Of a DNA stretch of 17,459 bases, positions 6,225 through 12,791 are shown in pieces. The notes beneath the pieces were generated by a model, which saw nothing but the letters and a program-made list of their open reading frames with translations, was not told the DNA's origin and did not search any database. Within the stretch, counting starts at the first letter, position 1, and each line of letters starts with the position of its first letter. Origin of the DNA: DATBFX01 sp036558305 (GTDB lineage Bacteria; Chloroflexota; Chloroflexia; Thermomicrobiales; UBA6265); assembly GCA_036558305.1 (NCBI GenBank), contig DATBFX010000591.1:1-17459 (forward strand), read 5' to 3'. A program made the translations under genes and the position numbers.

Positions 6225-7084
6225 CGAGACTCCACCTCTCCGCGCGATCGCTGGTGCGCTCCCCTCAATTCCTGGATCTCATCCGCCAAACACACCTCCG
6301 GGCCGCTCTCAATGCAGATCGCGTTCGCGCCGGGATCACCCCCCTCGATGCGAGGCGTCGTCCTCCCTCTACCCGGCGACGTTCGTTCCGGACGCAATCG
6401 CCCTGGGGCGACGACTCGACGGGACGCGAAGGGCGCGTCTACCGAGTTCCCTCTTCGGCTCACCTTCTCCAAGACGATCAAACCGGCAACCCGATCCACC
6501 GGCCGGAAACCGCCATCTCCAACAACCTCGTCGACGAAGCGGGTGACGCCGGGAAAGTCGCTTTTGCCGTAGTCGTGGAAGGCGATGTAACCGCGTGGTA
6601 CGACCCACGGGGCGAAGTGACGGAAATCACTGGAGACACTCTCGTAGTCGTGGAGCGCGTCGATAAACAGGAGACCGATCGGTCGGGTCCACTTCACGGC
6701 CGTTGAGCGCGCCCTGATCGGGACGACGACGTCGGCGACGCCGACGCTCTCCATATTGCGCAAGAAACGGGCAAACGTCGGCTCGCTCTGGACGACCTGA
6801 TCGGCGACCGACAACTCCCCTTCGTGCGGATCGATCGCGTAGACCCTCACCCCTGGCCGAACGGCCTTGGCCGCCATCCCGAAGACCACCGTCGATTTCC
6901 CGCAGTAGCTTCCGAGTTCCACCACGGCGTACGGCCGGCGAAACCGGGTCACCGTCCAGACCGTCAGCGCGAGGAGCAGGTCCGCCTCATCGTCGTACAA
7001 GTATCCCTCGATGCCTTGCATCGCCCGAATGATCGGCATTGCCCGCGGCCACGGGAGTCGTCGCGGCGCTCCGTTTGCTCGCAT
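6206..7084 (-). CDS. Class I SAM-dependent methyltransferase (Methyltransf_24 type)
   Basis: The 292-aa protein has a Rossmann methyltransferase domain at about residues 28-207. Motif I, V-V-E-L-G-S-Y-C-G-K-S-T (54-65), binds SAM. Y-A-I-D-P-H-E-G (82-89) carries the ribose-binding acid. G-L-L-F-I-D-A-L-H-D-Y-E-S-V (137-150) and Y-I-A-F-H-D-Y (166-172) are typical of the Methyltransf_24 group, which methylates sugars, antibiotics or small metabolites. Residues 208-292 are a polar, Arg/Gly/Pro-rich tail with no domain, probably read-through beyond an older stop. ATG 7084 has AGGGGAG (7093-7099) 8 nt upstream; the long open frame further upstream is antisense to the transporter gene. The substrate is unknown. 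It lies between the transporter and crotonase genes on the same strand. Confidence 0.8.
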   Translation of the reverse strand: MRANGAPRRLPWPRAMPIIRAMQGIEGYLYDDEADLLLALTVWTVTRFRRPYAVVELGSYCGKSTVVFGMAAKAVRPGVRVYAIDPHEGELSVADQVVQSEPTFARFLRNMESVGVADVVVPIRARSTAVKWTRPIGLLFIDALHDYESVSSDFRHFAPWVVPRGYIAFHDYGKSDFPGVTRFVDEVVGDGGFRPVDRVAGLIVLEKVSRRGNSVDAPFASRRVVAPGRLRPERTSPGRGRTTPRIEGGDPGANAICIESGPEVCLADEIQELRGAHQRSRGEVESRWNKRS

Positions 7085-7170
7085 CGTGCGCACTCCCCTG
7101 TCTCCGGGATCGTATCGAGAGCCCACTTCCCGAGCAAGTCCTGCCAACCCGAGCGCGTACTGCCCACCGC

Positions 7171-8178
7171 CTACGCGAGCGCGACGTCCTCGGCCGTCTG
7201 CTGGACGGCGGCGGGCGATCCGAGCGAAAGCACGACGATCGACCCCATCAGGAGCACGCCGCCGATCCAACCGAGCGCGCCGAGTCGCTCGTCGAAGATC
7301 GCCCAGGCGAGGACGGCGGCGATCAGCGGTTCGAGCAGGGTGACGATGCTGGCCGTCGTGGCCGGCAGATCCTGGAGACCGCGCTGGTAGAGCCAGTAGG
7401 CGACGACGGAGGGAACGATGCCCAGGTACAAGAGCAGAAACCACCCCGAAACCGGCACCCGCAGCGTGAGATCGTGGCCGGCGAGCAGCGGCGTGAAGGC
7501 GATGACGCCCGACGGGAAACCGATCGCCAGCGGTCGCAGCGCGTGATGGCGTCCGGCGAGCGACCGGCTGACAAGGACGTGGCAGGCAATCCCGGCCGCG
7601 CAACCGAGCGCGAGGAGGACCCCGACCGTGGTCGATCCGTTGCCTTCCCCGCCCCCGGACTGCGAGCCGACCAGCAGCGCCGTGCCGACGAGCGCGCCGA
7701 CCAGAGCGGCGATTGTCCGCTCGTTCAACCGCTCGCCGAGGAACGCGACCGAGGCAATGGCGACCAACACCGGCGGCACGCAGAGCGAGATCAACGTCGC
7801 CGACGAGACGCCGAGGCGGGCGACGGCGGCGAGGTACAGCCACTGGTAGACGATCAGGATCACGCCGAGACCGACCATGATCCCGCGGTCGCGCCGGGAA
7901 GCACGGAACAGATCCGACCCGAGGGCGCGCCGGGCCAACAGCAGGTAGATCGGACTGGCGATGAGGGCACGGAGCCAGGTGACGGTGACCGCGTCGAGAT
8001 CGGTGTGCCGGTAGAGGAGTTTCGCGGCGACACCGATCGTCCCCCAGATGACCCCCGTCCCGACCAGGCACGCGAAGGCCCGCCGGTGCCTCCCCAATCC
8101 CGTCGTCGCGGCCAACCCGTCCCGTCTCCCATTTCGCACCGACTCCGCACGTCCCCAACCGGGTACGCCATGCCGCAT
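7171..8178 (-). CDS. EamA-family (DMT superfamily) transporter
   Basis: The 335-aa protein has two EamA repeats and about ten hydrophobic helices. The first repeat starts L-V-G-T-G-V-I-W-G-T-I-G-V-A-A-K-L (38-54) and ends around V-A-F-L-G-E-R (144-150). The second contains V-V-A-Y-W-L-Y-Q-R-G-L-Q-D-L-P (258-272), T-A-S-I-V-T-L-L-E-P-L-I-A-A-V-L (275-290) and F-D-E-R-L-G (295-300), the usual EamA signature. Relatives export amino acids or other small metabolites across the inner membrane; the substrate cannot be predicted. ATG 8178 gives a basic 30-residue lead before helix 1 and has only a weak Shine-Dalgarno. GTG 8136 is an alternative. It is divergent from the acyl-CoA dehydrogenase gene, 49 nt away, and lies 86 nt upstream of the methyltransferase gene. 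Confidence 0.88.
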   Translation of the reverse strand: MRHGVPGWGRAESVRNGRRDGLAATTGLGRHRRAFACLVGTGVIWGTIGVAAKLLYRHTDLDAVTVTWLRALIASPIYLLLARRALGSDLFRASRRDRGIMVGLGVILIVYQWLYLAAVARLGVSSATLISLCVPPVLVAIASVAFLGERLNERTIAALVGALVGTALLVGSQSGGGEGNGSTTVGVLLALGCAAGIACHVLVSRSLAGRHHALRPLAIGFPSGVIAFTPLLAGHDLTLRVPVSGWFLLLYLGIVPSVVAYWLYQRGLQDLPATTASIVTLLEPLIAAVLAWAIFDERLGALGWIGGVLLMGSIVVLSLGSPAAVQQTAEDVALA

Positions 8179-8227
8179 GCTACCATCGCGCTCTGATCCG
8201 CAACGTGCACCACGGAGAGCGCCGAGT
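8179..8227. promoter_or_regulatory. Short divergent intergenic region
   Basis: Only 49 nt separate the EamA and acyl-CoA dehydrogenase starts, so the two promoters must overlap each other or the coding regions. GGAGAG at 8214-8219 is the dehydrogenase ribosome binding site, 8 nt before ATG 8228. No convincing -35/-10 pair or operator dyad was found. Confidence 0.3.
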
Positions 8228-9424
8228 ATGACCGTGCCGCCGCCCACCGTCGATCAAGCCTCGCCCGGTTTCCTCGAAGAATCGCCGCGCCTTCGCGACC
8301 TGCGCGACGGCGTCCGCGCCGTCTGCGCCCGCTTCCCCGACGCGTACTGGCGCGACCTGGACGCGAATCGGGAGTACCCGGAAGCGTTCGTCCGCGCGAT
8401 GACGGAGACAGGGTGGCTCGGCGCGTTGGTCCCGCGGGAGTTCGGCGGTCTCGGTCTGGGGCTGTCCGAGGCGTCGGTCATTCTCGAAGAGGTCAACCGC
8501 CAGGGAGGCAACGCCGGTCCGGCGCACGCCCAGATGTACATCATGGGCACCCTCCTCAAACACGGCAGTGAGGACCAGAAACGCCGCTACCTGCCGGGGA
8601 TCGCCGACGGTTCGCTCAGGCTGCAAGCGTTCGGCGTCACCGAGCCGGAGGCCGGAACCGACACCACCCGCATCACGACCACGGCCGTTCGCCGGGGCGA
8701 CCGCTACCTGATCTCCGGTCGCAAGATCTACATCTCCCGCGTCCAACACTCGGACCTGATGCTGCTGCTGGCGCGCACTTCACCGCGCGACGAGGCGCGA
8801 CCGGCGGAAGGACTGAGCCTCTTCCTGGTCGATCTCCGCCAGGCGGGCGAAGCGATCAAACTGCGGCGCCTGCGGATGCTGATGAACAACGAGACGAACG
8901 AGGTCGAGATCAAGGACCTGGAAGTCCCGGCCGAGAACCTGGTCGGTCTCGAGGGTCAGGGGTTCCGGCAGATCATCGACGGCTGGAACGCCGAGCGCAT
9001 CCTGATCGCCGCCGAGTGCGTCGGCGACGGTCGCTGGTTCGTCGAACGCGCCGCCCGCTACGCCTCGGAGCGCGTCGTCTTCGGCCGCCCGATCGGCGCC
9101 AACCAGGGGGTGCAGTTCCCGATCGCCGCCGCCCACGCCCAGGTCGAAGCCGCCGATTTGATCCGCCAACGCGCCTCCGCCCGCTTCGACGCCGGTCTTC
9201 CCTGCGGTCCCGACGCCAACCTCGCCAAATACCTCGCCGCCGAGGCGAGCTGGGCCGCCGCCAACGCCTGCGTCGACACCTTCGGCGGCAACGGTTTCAA
9301 TGCCGACTACGACGTCGAGCGCAAGTTCCGCGAAACGCGCCTGTACCGGGTGGCCCCGATCTCGAACAACCTCGTGCTGGCGTACATCGGGCAGCGGGTG
9401 CTGGGGATGCCGCGGAGTTATTAG
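8228..9424 (+). CDS. Acyl-CoA dehydrogenase
   Basis: A full-length 398-aa FAD enzyme expected to form a 2-enoyl-CoA and pass electrons to ETF. Residues 20-130 form the N-terminal helical domain. The middle beta domain has F-G-V-T-E-P-E-A-G-T-D (135-145) and I-S-G-R-K-I-Y-I-S (162-170). The C-terminal helices have E-R-V-V-F-G-R-P-I-G-A-N-Q-G (281-294), T-F-G-G-N-G-F (351-357) and a final L-G-M-P-R-S-Y. The C-terminal E-G-T stretch that holds the catalytic base of medium-chain enzymes reads R-V-A-P-I-S here. E256, in G-W-N-A-E-R, aligns with the helix-G base of isovaleryl-CoA and long-chain enzymes. ATG 8228 has GGAGAG 8 nt upstream. A branched or long-chain substrate is possible. Confidence 0.9.
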   Translation: MTVPPPTVDQASPGFLEESPRLRDLRDGVRAVCARFPDAYWRDLDANREYPEAFVRAMTETGWLGALVPREFGGLGLGLSEASVILEEVNRQGGNAGPAHAQMYIMGTLLKHGSEDQKRRYLPGIADGSLRLQAFGVTEPEAGTDTTRITTTAVRRGDRYLISGRKIYISRVQHSDLMLLLARTSPRDEARPAEGLSLFLVDLRQAGEAIKLRRLRMLMNNETNEVEIKDLEVPAENLVGLEGQGFRQIIDGWNAERILIAAECVGDGRWFVERAARYASERVVFGRPIGANQGVQFPIAAAHAQVEAADLIRQRASARFDAGLPCGPDANLAKYLAAEASWAAANACVDTFGGNGFNADYDVERKFRETRLYRVAPISNNLVLAYIGQRVLGMPRSY

Positions 9425-9435
9425 CGGGTCGTCGA

Positions 9436-9464
9436 TTGACGGACCGATTTCTGGGTGTCATGCT
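9436..9464 (+). promoter_or_regulatory. Putative sigma70 promoter of toxin-antitoxin module 1
   Basis: TTGACG (9436-9441) is a near-consensus -35 box, followed by a 17-nt spacer and CATGCT (9459-9464) as a weak -10. The same boxes, spacer length and following CAGG recur at 10728-10756, with the same 23 nt between -10 and GGAGG. This duplication supports a real promoter, although CATGCT matches TATAAT at only three positions. Confidence 0.6.
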
Positions 9465-9500
9465 CAGGTTGAAGCGCGTGTCCATCCGGAGGAACGAGCG

Positions 9501-9827
9501 ATGACAGCGACAATTCACAAGACCACCGAAACGATGCTTTGGCCCGACGGGCACCTCGACGTTCCCGCGGAGATCCGTCAGGAACTTGGGATCGCAGGCG
9601 GATGGGCGTGCACCATCGAGGTCGTCGACGGCACGCTCGTCGTGCGTCCAGAAGAAGCCATTCCTGACGAGGACCTGTGGGCGTACACACCCGAGCACCT
9701 GGCTGACCTTCGCGAAGCGCTTGCAGAACCGCCTGACCAAGCTCTCCGGCTCTCCCCACGCGATCTCCGAGATCTCATGGAACAACGGATCACCGTGGAC
9801 GAACTCCGCGCGCGACCGAATCAATGA
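9501..9827 (+). CDS. AbrB/MazE-like antitoxin, module 1
   Basis: The 108-aa protein begins with a likely AbrB/SpoVT swapped-hairpin DNA-binding domain: L-W-P-D-G-H-L-D-V-P-A-E-I-R-Q-E-L-G-I (13-31), then G-G-W-A-C-T-I-E-V-V-D-G-T-L-V-V-R-P (33-50). P-D-E-D-L-W-A-Y-T-P-E-H-L (55-67) follows, then a helical C-terminus, L-S-P-R-D-L-R-D-L-M-E-Q-R-I (84-97), that probably binds the toxin. In type II systems such a protein neutralises the toxin and represses its own promoter. ATG 9501 has GGAGG (9488-9492) 8 nt upstream. Its TGA overlaps the toxin ATG by 4 nt. A close paralogue lies at 10888-11184 and a C-terminal remnant at 10795-10872. The exact family name is less certain than the module assignment. 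Confidence 0.75.
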   Translation: MTATIHKTTETMLWPDGHLDVPAEIRQELGIAGGWACTIEVVDGTLVVRPEEAIPDEDLWAYTPEHLADLREALAEPPDQALRLSPRDLRDLMEQRITVDELRARPNQ

Positions 9828-10105
9828 GCGAAAGTGGGTCATTCCCATCACTCGAGTTTACGGACCGATTTCTCGGGAGCTTGTACGGAGGGCGCTTCAG
9901 CGCGTCGGAGATCGACCGTATCCTCCGCGCCCTGCATTTGCTTGACGAGGACGAACGCCATCCGTCGCTCAGGGTGCACCAGCTCAAGCGGAACCTGCGT
10001 GGTGAATGGTCAGCCTCTGCATCAGATGAGCTACGGATCACCTTTATCAGACTCGACGGTGGGCGCAAGCGACTCCAAACCGTGAGTCGGCACTATGAGG
10101 GCTGA
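9824..10105 (+). CDS. RelE/ParE-like toxin, module 1
   Basis: The 93-aa basic protein has the RelE/ParE shape. A helical first half (F-S-A-S-E-I-D-R-I-L-R-A-L-H-L-L, 25-40) is followed by D-E-R-H-P-S-L-R-V-H-Q-L-K (43-55), G-E-W-S-A-S-A-S-D-E-L-R-I-T-F (60-74) and S-R-H-Y (88-91). H46, H52, W62, R71 and H90 are conserved in the module 2 toxin. RelE-type members cleave mRNA on the ribosome and ParE-type members poison gyrase; the terminal Arg-His-Tyr leans toward an RNase, which is only an inference. ATG 9824 overlaps the antitoxin stop (ATGA), so the pair is translationally coupled. Twenty bases near its start (9857-9876) resemble the module promoter. Confidence 0.75.
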   Translation: MSESGSFPSLEFTDRFLGSLYGGRFSASEIDRILRALHLLDEDERHPSLRVHQLKRNLRGEWSASASDELRITFIRLDGGRKRLQTVSRHYEG

Positions 10106-10318
10106 AAACGGCGAGTGGTCTGCGCGGAGGATGCGAACTGAGTGACGAGCCCGATCACTGACCCGCACCACCTGCCTGTGGAATCGTGGTTAGGGCCAAG
10201 CTCTGTACTCGGTGTCGCCACGAGGGCGGTCCGTTTGGGCTGACGGTTTGATTTGGCGGAGGCGTTTGGCCGCCGCAGCCACGACCGCACCCGAGTAGAG
10301 AACCAGGAGGATGAACTG

Positions 10319-10636
10319 TTGGCAAAGCACGAATGGACGGAAGATGACGTCGCAGCAGTCGTGGTCAATCCTTTTTATGCCGTGAACTTCGAAGCAAACC
10401 TTTGCCTTGAACACCCGACCCTTGTGAGCAAGGAAGAATGGGTGAGAGCGAATCTCCGCCTGATGGAGGAACTGGGTACCGAGCGCTGGCTATACCGCCT
10501 TCTCGAGATCCTCGAAACGGGCGGCCCGAGCAATCCCGAAGAGGGAGGGGACGGACCGGCTGGCTTTGGCCCTCTACCGTCTCGGCAACAGCGGCGGCTC
10601 CAACAGCGCCGTCAAGCAAAGCGGGCGAGTACCTAA
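10319..10636 (+). CDS. Unknown 105-aa protein between the toxin-antitoxin modules
   Basis: No family is recognised. The protein begins M-A-K-H-E-W-T-E-D-D-V-A-A-V-V-V-N-P-F-Y-A, followed by C-L-E-H-P-T-L-V-S-K-E-E-W-V-R-A-N (about 30-46), the helical R-L-M-E-E-L-G-T-E-R-W-L-Y-R-L-L-E-I-L (about 48-66) and a basic Gln/Arg-rich tail, R-Q-Q-R-R-L-Q-Q-R-R-Q-A-K-R. TTG 10319 was chosen because a perfect AGGAGG (10305-10310) lies 8 nt upstream; ATG 10311 starts a short overlapping frame. The frame also extends back to 10253 without an RBS. No membrane segment is seen. It stands alone: 213 nt follow the module 1 toxin, and the antitoxin relic comes after it. It could be an unrelated passenger or an accessory factor. 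Confidence 0.6.
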   Translation: MAKHEWTEDDVAAVVVNPFYAVNFEANLCLEHPTLVSKEEWVRANLRLMEELGTERWLYRLLEILETGGPSNPEEGGDGPAGFGPLPSRQQRRLQQRRQAKRAST

Positions 10637-10727
10637 AACTCCACCGACCGCAACCCGAGTTCAACGCACAGAGAATACGTTTCGTCCGCGGACGGCCGGC
10701 AGCGCCATTGACCCGTATCCGCGCCAA

Positions 10728-10756
10728 TTGACGGACCGAGCCGTTGCTGTCATGCT
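10728..10756 (+). promoter_or_regulatory. Putative sigma70 promoter of antitoxin relic and module 2
   Basis: TTGACG (10728-10733), 17 nt, CATGCT (10751-10756), then CAGG and, 23 nt after the -10, GGAGG (10780-10784). Boxes, spacer and distance to the ribosome binding site equal those at 9436-9464, although several spacer bases differ. It probably drives the relic and, through it, the module 2 antitoxin and toxin. Confidence 0.6.
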
Positions 10757-10794
10757 CAGGCCGCGGTCCACGCCCCTTCGGAGGTGGACCTAGT

Positions 10795-10872
10795 GTGTCG
10801 GCCCAAAACCTGAAGGATCTCCTCGAAGGGCGGATCGAGTTGGACGAGTTGCTCGCCCGGTGCGATCGGTGA
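10795..10872 (+). pseudogene. Antitoxin relic: C-terminal 25 codons behind an intact promoter and RBS
   Basis: A GTG at 10795, 10 nt after GGAGG, opens a 25-codon frame: S-A-Q-N-L-K-D-L-L-E-G-R-I-E-L-D-E-L-L-A-R-C-D-R. It aligns without gaps to residues 84-108 of the module 1 antitoxin (12 of 25 identical by hand count), including D-L, the E-x-R-I core and D-E-L-x-A-R. The promoter and RBS upstream match module 1, so an internal deletion of about 83 codons is the simplest origin. It is open and might still be translated as a toxin-binding micro-protein. The module 2 antitoxin starts 15 nt after its stop. Confidence 0.65.
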
Positions 10873-10887
10873 TGGCAGGAGAAGATG

Positions 10888-11184
10888 ATGGCGACCACAG
10901 CAGCAACGGCTACTTACGCGATGCTCTGGCCCGACGGGCATCTGGACCTTCCAACTGAGATTCTCGATCGGCTAAAGATCGAGGGCGGTTGGCAGTGCAT
11001 CGTGGAGGTTGCGGACGACAGGATCATCGTCCGCCCGGCAATCCCGATACCCGACGAAGACCTCTGGGCATATACGCCGGAACACCTGGCGGCTGTCGAA
11101 GCAGCACTCGCGGAAGACCCGGCAACCGCCAAGCCCCTCTCTCTGGCCGATCTCGAGCGGATCATCGCAGAGCACGACGAGTGA
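10888..11184 (+). CDS. AbrB/MazE-like antitoxin, module 2
   Basis: The 98-aa protein is a paralogue of the module 1 antitoxin. It shares M-L-W-P-D-G-H-L-D, the following P-x-E-I helix, I-E-G-G-W-Q-C-I-V-E-V, I-I-V-R-P, the block P-D-E-D-L-W-A-Y-T-P-E-H-L-A and a helical L-S-L-A-D-L-E-R-I-I end. Its C-terminus is about ten residues shorter and lacks the D-E-L-x-A-R end kept by module 1 and the relic, so toxin specificity may differ. ATG 10888 is preferred because AGGAG (10877-10881) lies 6 nt away; ATG 10885 leaves only 3. Its TGA overlaps the toxin GTG by 4 nt. It probably shares the promoter at 10728-10756 with the relic. Confidence 0.75.
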   Translation: MATTAATATYAMLWPDGHLDLPTEILDRLKIEGGWQCIVEVADDRIIVRPAIPIPDEDLWAYTPEHLAAVEAALAEDPATAKPLSLADLERIIAEHDE

Positions 11185-11465
11185 GCGAGGCAGAGGAGGG
11201 TCTTGCGTCTCTTGTGCCAAGTGCTGAATTCTCGAAAACGTTCGGTAGCTCAGATTTCACCAACGCGGATCGCCGCAGACTCGTGCGGGCGCTTGAATTG
11301 CTGAACGCCGATGAGCGACATCCTTCGCTTCGGGTGCATCAACTCCAAGGGAAGCTCGAAGGCACGTGGTCTGCGTCTGCCTCGAACGAACTGCGGATCA
11401 CATTCCGTCGAATGAGCGGCGGCCGGAAACTCCTCCTGTGGTGCAGTCGCCATTACCAACGATGA
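11181..11465 (+). CDS. RelE/ParE-like toxin, module 2
   Basis: The 94-aa protein is a paralogue of the module 1 toxin. They share D-E-R-H-P-S-L-R-V-H-Q-L, W-S-A-S-A-S-x-E-L-R-I-T-F, G-G-R-K and a terminal S-R-H-Y; the first 30 residues hardly match. The conserved His, Trp and Arg residues are intact, so it should be active if the family assignment is right. The GTG start at 11181 overlaps the antitoxin stop (GTGA). The reading frame extends further upstream, but that part is out of phase inside the antitoxin. The CaiB/BaiF gene starts 8 nt after its stop, so toxin and CoA-transferase could be on one message, an odd pairing that suggests insertion of the module there. Confidence 0.75.
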   Translation: MSEAEEGLASLVPSAEFSKTFGSSDFTNADRRRLVRALELLNADERHPSLRVHQLQGKLEGTWSASASNELRITFRRMSGGRKLLLWCSRHYQR

Positions 11466-11472
11466 GACCGAG

Positions 11473-12684
11473 GTGAACCAACGGTTGAGCGATTCGTACA
11501 ACCCCGCCGGCCCCCTCGCCGGCATCCGCGTCCTCGCACTCGAACAGGCGGTCGCCGGCCCGCTCTGTACGCGCCACCTCGCCGACCTCGGCGCGGACGT
11601 GATCAAAGTCGAACGGCCGGACGGCGGCGATTTCGCCCGCCGGTACGACACGACCGTGAAGGGGATGTCGTCCTATTTCGTCTGGTTGAACCGGGGTAAG
11701 CGCTCACTCTCGCTCGACCTCAAGCATCCCGCGGCAACCGAGATCCTCGGTAAGTTGATCGAGCGGTCGGACGTGCTCGTCCAGAACTACGCACCGGGGG
11801 CGATCGACCGCCTCGGCTTGGCACCGGCCACCCTGCGCGAACGCTATCCGTCGCTGGTCGTCTGCTCGATCTCCGGGTACGGCAGCGGCGGCCCCTACGA
11901 GTTCCGGAAAGCCTTCGACCTGCTGCTGCAAGGGGAGACGGGCGTCGTCGCGACGACCGGGACCGGGGATCAACTCGCCAAGGTCGGGATCTCCGTCGGC
12001 GACGTCGGCGCCGGGGTCTACGGGGCGATGTCGGTGCTCGCCGCCCTGTACGAGCGCCAGCAGACGGGTCAGGGCCGGCTCGTCGAGACGTCGCTGTTCG
12101 ATGCGCTGGCCGAGTGGATGGGCTACCCGGCGTACTACACGCTCTACGGCGGTTCCCCGCCGGCGCGGGCCGGCGTGCGGCACGCGACGGTGGTGCCGTA
12201 CGGGTCGTACCGCTGCGGCGACGGGCAGGCGGTGCTGCTGGCGGTGCAGACCGAAGCGCAGTGGACGAGTTTCTGCCGAATCGTCTGCGAGCACCCCGAG
12301 TGGGTACAGGACCCGCGCTTCGCGACCGCACCAGACCGCCGGATCAACCGCGATGTGCTCGAAGCGGGGATCGAAGATGCCTTCGCCCCCCATCCCCGAG
12401 CGGAGATCACGCGCCGGTTGGAAGCGGCCGACGTCCCCTACGGGGACCTGAACGACATCGCACAGTTCCTCGACCACCCCCAACTCGCCGGGCGCGACCG
12501 CTGGCGCGAAGTCGATTCACCGTCCGGTCCGTTGCGTGCGATCCTGCCGCCGATGGGGCTGGAGGGCTACGAACCGCGGATGGGCGCCATCCCCGTCGTC
12601 GGTCAGCACACCGACGAGGTGCTGCGCGAACTCGGGTACGAAGCGTCGGCGATCGCGGAGTTGCGCGCAACACGTGCGGTGTAG
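11473..12684 (+). CDS. CaiB/BaiF family CoA-transferase (family III)
   Basis: A full-length 403-aa family III CoA-transferase, expected to move CoA between carboxylic acids. Motifs: P-L-A-G-I-R-V-L-A-L-E-Q-A-V-A-G-P (14-30), A-D-L-G-A-D-V-I-K-V-E (37-47), L-N-R-G-K-R-S-L-S-L-D-L (72-83), S-I-S-G-Y-G-S-G-G-P-Y (132-142), F-D-L-L-L-Q-G-E-T-G (148-157) and I-S-V-G-D-V-G-A-G-V-Y-G (173-184). D177 is the aspartate that forms the acyl-anhydride intermediate in this family. The substrate is unknown; pairing with the upstream acyl-CoA dehydrogenase suggests acid activation for oxidation. GTG 11473 has only a weak RBS, and TTG 11485 is possible. The domain begins near residue 14, so the choice is minor. 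Confidence 0.88.
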   Translation: MNQRLSDSYNPAGPLAGIRVLALEQAVAGPLCTRHLADLGADVIKVERPDGGDFARRYDTTVKGMSSYFVWLNRGKRSLSLDLKHPAATEILGKLIERSDVLVQNYAPGAIDRLGLAPATLRERYPSLVVCSISGYGSGGPYEFRKAFDLLLQGETGVVATTGTGDQLAKVGISVGDVGAGVYGAMSVLAALYERQQTGQGRLVETSLFDALAEWMGYPAYYTLYGGSPPARAGVRHATVVPYGSYRCGDGQAVLLAVQTEAQWTSFCRIVCEHPEWVQDPRFATAPDRRINRDVLEAGIEDAFAPHPRAEITRRLEAADVPYGDLNDIAQFLDHPQLAGRDRWREVDSPSGPLRAILPPMGLEGYEPRMGAIPVVGQHTDEVLRELGYEASAIAELRATRAV

Positions 12685-12699
12685 ATCGACGACTTTCAG

Positions 12700-12721
12700 C
12701 AGTCAGAACAACGTTCTACTG
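12700..12721. repeat. Short imperfect hairpin after the CoA-transferase gene
   Basis: CAGTCAGAAC, AAC, GTTCTACTG folds with one bulged base, about 15 nt after the CaiB/BaiF stop. There is no T-run, so a terminator role is only possible. Confidence 0.35.
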
Positions 12722-12734
12722 TCCGTCTCTCCTC

Positions 12735-12762
12735 ACGACTAGCGACTAACGACTGACGACTC
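12735..12762. repeat. Heptamer tandem repeat (ACGACTN-type), four units
   Basis: Four 7-mers in a row: ACGACTA, GCGACTA, ACGACTG, ACGACTC. Unlike the elements at 2198-2314 and 13399-13507, no inverted partner arm is seen nearby, so it may be a solitary arm or decayed copy. It sits in the 182-nt gap between the CoA-transferase and the first membrane protein. Confidence 0.65.
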
Positions 12763-12791
12763 CGTGCTCCCTCCGTCATTCTTCGGATGTT

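Noticed and set aside
7085..8158. Long 5' extension of the methyltransferase frame
   Set aside because: It lies over the transporter gene in another phase and is Arg/Pro-rich. A strong AGGGGAG supports the start at 7084.
7039..8196. A 385-codon open frame on the plus strand
   Set aside because: Antisense of the EamA transporter gene; the product is charged and has no domain.
10106..10318. Possible gene or promoter between the module 1 toxin and the 105-aa gene
   Set aside because: No open frame with an RBS and no convincing promoter pair was found; only a weak AGTGA/TCACT dyad is present.
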